Positions 59,437-64,000 of a stretch of 64,000 bases of DNA are shown piece by piece. A program made the position numbers and the translations under genes. The notes under the pieces are model-generated. The model searched no databases and was not told where the DNA came from. It worked only from the letters and a program-made list of their open reading frames with translations. Location: contig JXTB01000020.1 in assembly GCA_002914805.1 (NCBI GenBank), forward strand, positions 1,260,615 to 1,324,614, in the 5' to 3' direction. Positions within the stretch are counted from its first letter, which is position 1, and each line of letters opens with the position of its first letter. This DNA comes from Parasponia andersonii. Taxonomy: Eukaryota; Streptophyta; Magnoliopsida; Rosales; Cannabaceae.

Positions 59437-59444
59437 TATAAAAA
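59437..59444 (+). promoter_or_regulatory. TATA box of the cysteine-rich peptide gene
   Basis: TATAAAAA in GTCTATAAAAATG, 82 bases before the start codon. A start of transcription about 30 bases on would give a 5' UTR of around 55-60 bases. Confidence 0.6.
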
Positions 59445-59525
59445 TGTGAGAGATCTCACTAATCTTCTACTTCTACAAAGCAAAATAATTTAGAAAAGAA
59501 GGAAGACAAAGAAAGACTGATAAGG

Positions 59526-61715
59526 ATGATAAAGAAAACAATAGTTGCTGCTATGATTCTATTCTTGGTGTTTTCCTACAGAGAAAGAGTTGCAGCCCAT
59601 GCAGCAGATTGCTACGATGCTTGTTCAACTGCCTGTGTTCAGTCTAACAGTAAGTCTTTACTTTAGTAATATTTATATAAATTATAATAGTAAATTAATT
59701 TAAAATTTTCCCAATTACTAACCAGTTGTGACTCTTCTTAAGCAAGATCATATCAATGGTGAAATTCAGCTCCTTGTAGTATCTGGCTTTTGGTTAATTG
59801 CAACTCTATAGAACTCTTACTATAGTTTTCATTGATAGTGTGTTGTAATTTTCTGTGACTTTGTAATATTTTTCTAGTTCCTTAATAATATAGCTTTTTG
59901 TTGTAAGTTTTTTGAGGCTAAGAAAAGTGAATAAAATTCTGGTTTAGTTTTGGTAAGGAGAAATAAGAAAGAGGAAATTTTCATTTTAGGTTTTGTTATG
60001 AACTTTTTTTAGCTCTCAGAATTTGATATCATCACATGATTTATAGCAACACCCAAAAAAAAAAGGAAAACGAAAAAACACTCTTCATTGTATAGAAACC
60101 AACAAGCTACTACTAGTTAGTATAGTTCAGGCATTAAAATATTATTGGTAACCTAAAAGCTCATTGTTTTGATATTTCTTCCTTTTTGCTTTTGTGTTTT
60201 TTTCTTCTTAAAGTTATTCGTTTTTATTTTATACAGCAAGATTGATGCAACGTTGTGATCGGAAGTGCCAGATCAAATGCGGTCCAGGTATGGACTAGCC
60301 ATATTTATTGCTTGTAACTTCTTGGTGCTCGCTTTCACCAAAAAAAAAAAAAAAAAAAAAAACCTTCTTGGTGCTCGCTTTTTGTCGTGTTTTGTGTTAG
60401 ATTAAGTGCATCTATGTATGCTATTGCCTTTTTCTGTTGAAAGTCAAAGCTCGCTGGCTGACCATGTCGACCACTGATATATAAAAAGCTATACTTTTAT
60501 CACTGAAAAGACCGAAACGGACAAGATAAAAGGACGAAAAGGATAATTTAATCACTTACTTACATACATTTGAATATTCTTTTTTTTTTTTTTTTTAGTA
60601 TTTACCTTTTGTTATTCACAAGAGTTACTAGGACTGTGGTGCTCAAACACTATGCATCAGTATAATCTTATTTGTGATATATTTGATCATCTCTTATCTA
60701 TTTTTACTGGTGTTATTGGTGTGTAGTGCTAGTCTTCAGCATTTTATTCATGACAAAAGAAAAGGTAAAAAATCGAAGGAAGAACAGCTAGTTTGCTCTA
60801 GTGGCTGGGAAGCTTTTACTACAAATTTAATAGCTTAATGAATATACCAACATAACTTTTACCTAAAAGTATCAAAATGTGACTATCAAAATGTGACTAA
60901 AATTCTTTCTCAAAAAAAAAAAAATGTGACTAAAATAAGTTCAGAAAATGTTAGAACTATATTACCATTTAAAATTTTGGAAACAAGAAAACAAAATCTC
61001 TTCCGACTAAAAATAGTTGTCTTCAAAAGAGCAAATTTTTATCTGTATATAAGGAGTGGTATCTAAAATTACTTTAGAAAGAAATTTGATTAAATATTTC
61101 TTTTAGTTTTTGGAAGTTTGATTTTGATTATTTCATACGACTTTTATATATATATATATATATGTACTTTTCTCTAATTAAACTTTATTATATTAGTTAG
61201 CTATGGTTTAAATTAAGCCACGAATAATCATGTACTAGTTAATCTATGTCAATACTCACATCTTGCTAAACACCTTAAATGTTATAACTTAACACCAATT
61301 CTGCCTAAACATATAGCTGATCATAGTATGTGAATATATTTTAATAAAGTAATAATTACTGTTATACTCTTTTCTTTTTTCCTTTTACTATAGTCATAAT
61401 AATTTGTAGTTCTTTGTGTCTTAACTTGATTGGTAACTACGTTCAATCTCTGACATTTACTTCGATAGTCCATATTCCCATCTCATTGGTCAAACTGTAA
61501 AAATAATAAAAATAATGATATTTACATATCAGATTCGTCTCCGAAGGTTGAGATTTTATCATGTTATCATTATATTCTTCCAAGATTTCAACTTTAAACT
61601 CTGATCACGTACACGTTGATACTTTGAATTGCGTAACATGGTTTGTCTTTTTTTTTTTTTTTTCCCTGCAGATTCAACAGTAAAGGAGCACGTTGATGAA
61701 GCCATAAATGGCTAG
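59526..61715 (+). CDS. Secreted six-cysteine peptide, Ole e 6-like
   Basis: Three exons: 59526-59649, 60237-60287, 61672-61715, joined by GT-AG introns (AACA/GTAAGT, TACAG/CAAG, CCAG/GTATGG, GCAG/ATTC) that keep the frame. The product has 72 residues. Residues 1-26 form a signal peptide (MIKKTIVAAMILFLVFSYRE, ending near AHA). The mature part has six cysteines at 29, 33, 37, 48, 52 and 56: two C-x3-C-x3-C runs separated by 10 residues, followed by a charged tail with VKEHVDEA. This layout and the CYDxC start and VKE tail match the pollen protein Ole e 6 and related plant cysteine-rich peptides sometimes labelled thionin-like; a helical hairpin held by three disulfides is expected. It should be exported to the apoplast; a role in pollen or defence is inference from the family. 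All key residues, splice sites and the stop are intact. It is the only apparently functional complete gene in the window. Confidence 0.85.
60318..60381 (+). mobile_element. Poly(A) insertion with 18-bp target duplication in intron 2
   Basis: CTTCTTGGTGCTCGCTTT occurs at 60318-60335 and identically at 60364-60381. Between them are only CACC, 23 As and C. A long perfect direct repeat around a poly(A) stretch is the mark of target-primed reverse transcription by an L1-type machinery, here with an extremely short product. Confidence 0.8.
61135..61164. repeat. (TA)n run in intron 2
   Basis: About eight TA units at 61147-61163 in an AT-rich part of intron 2. Confidence 0.85.
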
Positions 61716-61747
61716 CAAGTAGTAAACAGAAGTCAGTTCACCAGATG

Positions 61748-61753
61748 AATAAA
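61748..61753 (+). terminator. Candidate polyadenylation signals of the peptide gene
   Basis: AATAAA 33 bases after the stop codon, with a second AATAAA at 61826-61831. Both lie before the copia LTR that starts at 61865, so the gene's own 3' end appears to be preserved. Confidence 0.6.
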
Positions 61754-61864
61754 AGATAATAGGAGATAACACGTTGTGAGACATGTTATGATACTCTAAC
61801 TTCATAAAAGAATGTGGATTTTACTAATAAATACGACATGAATTTTAGTTCTTGTAGCTCGAAG

Positions 61865-63678
61865 TGTTAGGGTTTATGCTCTAAGAGCGTATATATTTTG
61901 GATATTTACTGAATTAATAAAATGATATTTTTTTATTTGAATTTGTGCATACTTGGTATATTTTTAAATATCAGAAAATCTCTAGTTTATTTATGGGACT
62001 ACAAATTTAGTATATAAGTATTATATACATGAGGATTAAATTTATGGATAATAAACTAAATATAGTCCGTAATAATTAATTAAAGTTTGAGATTTTTAAT
62101 TAAATATTATTAGTACGGTCCATTAACATTGAGAATGTAATAGTCTTATCCGGACTATTGATGTGTTGTCATCACAATGGAGGAATTTTATATAATTTGA
62201 TTATATAGAACTGGACCAGACATGATTTGAATTTCACATAAATTTCGTTAACTATTGAGAGTTCAAATAATGTCACTAGATGATCATATGCAGATCAATC
62301 TTAATCCTGAGTAGTTATAGACTCCTATTTATAACATTATGTTCTTTGACATTTGTTAAAGGTTTGTTTTTTGAACAGACCAAAATACTTGTATCTTAGG
62401 AGCATGATGAGATGAGTAGCTGGGAATGTAGCTTACAGATAAGGAATCTATTCCTTCCATTAGGAAGCAAGAAAGATGATTCTCTTGTATATTGATTTAG
62501 GATTTGAACAGTTTAAGTATTCAATTTATAATAAATTTATAAATTAATTGTTTATTAGAGAATCAATGGTACACACAGATAAAGATATAATTGAAGAGGT
62601 AAAGGGAATATAACCTAGCTCCAATTATGAATTGTCTATGGAGGATTGAACTACATTTAATGATTTAATTGATGGACTGCTCGATATTTTCTGAGTAAAT
62701 TAATTATGTAATTTCAAGAGTGCAATTCTAGATTTTTAGTAGAGTAATACTAGAATTAATAAATTAGACAAATTAATTAAAGAGTTTAATTAATTATCAT
62801 AATTTATTGGAGCTTGAATTACAGTTCCGTAGGTCCCAATTCCACCTCTTTCAAACATTGTATTGGATATTATATTATTTTTGATACTGCACACTCTTTC
62901 TAGATAAATAATTTATCTATATGTAACTAATAATTGTTATTAATTAATTAATTTTGAATTAATTAATTTAAATTTATGGAGAGATAAGTTTCCGAATTTG
63001 TTTAAATTTTGAATTTAAAATATCTAATTATCAGATAATTAGATAAATAGAAATTGGGAAACTGACTAAAAGCAAAACACTCTATTTTGAAAGAGTGAAT
63101 TATCTACTAGTTTATATATATATATATATAAATTAATTGATTAGATCATATATATAATTATGTTTATTAAAAAAAACAAAAAAAATGGAAACTTACGTTT
63201 CCTAAGTAACGTTTTTATATATATATATATATATATCTATTAATTTGATTAATATATTATTAAATAGTTTAATAAGTATATATATATATATAAGGTAAAA
63301 CTCATTTATTATTTTTTATAGAGCCTCCATAAACTAGAGAGAAAAAGAAGAAAGTCTTCCTATTCTCTATAGAACAAACCCTTACAATCTCATGTGTTGA
63401 GAAAATTGTAAGAGCTTAAAGTGTGAGTTTAAGAGATTGTACGCAACGCCCACACGTTCATCGAGTTGTACTTGAGACTTGGATTAGAAGATCGTGATTT
63501 AAAAAACAGTAAATCTAGGATCCGTTGATAGGCTACAAGAGGTATTAGATCTATTCTCTTTCTTTATTACTATTTACTATGAATTAATACTATGCACTCA
63601 TATAGTCAATTCTTTTGAGAAATTTTTTTATTATTCTTGAGCCAATCTTCCGCTGCGAAAATCGTTTTAAATCCAACA
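61865..63678 (+). mobile_element. 5' LTR of a copia-type retrotransposon
   Basis: Begins TGTTAGGGTTTATGC, ends AAATCCAACA, and is followed after AT by a perfect initiator tRNA-Met primer site. Length about 1.8 kb. It has several TA microsatellites (63114-63131, 63215-63236, 63279-63292). The left target sequence would be CGAAG (61860-61864); its partner lies outside the window. The element has the same orientation as the peptide gene, 149 bases beyond its stop. Confidence 0.85.
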
Positions 63679-63680
63679 AT

Positions 63681-63696
63681 TGGTATCAGAGCGGTT
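63681..63696 (+). promoter_or_regulatory. Primer binding site of the copia element
   Basis: TGGTATCAGAGCGGTT, 2 bases after the LTR end. The first 12 bases are a perfect complement to the 3' end of initiator tRNA-Met. Confidence 0.92.
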
Positions 63697-64000
63697 ATAT
63701 GAGTATATAGTATTAATTATTTGTATGCATGAGCAGATATTGCATTATTTTTTATATGTATTTGATGATAAATAGATGAGTTATCATATGATGGATGTAT
63801 GGTTGATATTTGGTCATTAATTATATAGTTCCTTAAGTTTTAATCTTTTTTTACAATTTATTTTAATTAGATCAAAATATGTAAACCCAAATTTTGGGGT
63901 ATAGACTTTGTTGTATTTTACTTTCTTTTTCCTTGTACTGTACAAAGACGATGATGGAGATACACTTGAAGCTGACTCGACGCCCTAAAGGACTCACAAA
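63697..64000 (+). mobile_element. Leader of copia element, cut by window end
   Basis: About 300 bases of AT-rich leader. No gag start could be recognised with confidence before the window ends. Confidence 0.6.

Noticed and set aside
63951..64000. Possible gag start of the copia element (ATGATGGAGATACAC)
   Set aside because: Only about 50 bases before the window ends and no gag motif; cannot be supported.

Overview
This is nuclear DNA of a flowering plant, probably a eudicot. It is AT-rich, has spliced genes with GT-AG introns, and carries plant-specific families: a WAT1/MtN21-type transporter end, a PDR-type ABCG transporter relic and an Ole e 6-like cysteine-rich peptide gene. It is dominated by plant LTR retrotransposons and one L1-type LINE. 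I cannot name the species. There is no sign of bacterial, organellar or viral-genome organisation. About two thirds of the window is transposable element sequence, most of it broken by stops and frameshifts.

Layout. 43-340 is the last exon of a WAT1-related gene. 594-6122 is a mosaic of retrotransposon pieces: a Tekay-like long LTR fragment, a copia LTR fragment, an integrase relic, and an LTR plus leader of a second gypsy family. 7141-12709 is a decayed L1-type LINE with poly(A) tail and probable target duplication. 13103-15619 is a clean 2.5 kb solo LTR with the 5-bp duplication GGAGC. 17564-20812 (minus) is the C-terminal half of a full-size ABCG/PDR transporter, now a pseudogene. 22701-24430 looks like a DNA transposon with terminal inverted repeats. 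25180-41285 is a degenerate TAACYAG heptamer array split by a 14 kb Tat-type gypsy element (26001-39958). That element contains a solo copia LTR (TSD TTATG), a further unclassified insertion, an antisense gene relic and a GC-rich minisatellite. 42301-57888 is a minus-strand Tekay/Del-type gypsy element, interrupted inside its RT-RNase H region by a complete plus-strand gypsy element (45698-52642, TSD GACAC). 59526-61715 is the one gene that looks intact: a three-exon gene for a 72-residue secreted peptide with six cysteines. It is followed 149 bp downstream by the 5' LTR of a copia element (61865-63678) whose body runs off the window.

How it fits together. The host genes do not form a pathway; they are islands in a nested retrotransposon landscape. 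The useful information is the order of insertions, which target duplications and reading-frame continuity fix at several points. Notable items are the antisense gene relic and 3' minisatellite of the Tat element, and an 18-bp duplication flanking a nearly pure poly(A) insertion in an intron of the peptide gene. I found no convincing new enzymatic or defence system. All similarity statements come from reading translations by eye against remembered family features, not from database searches.
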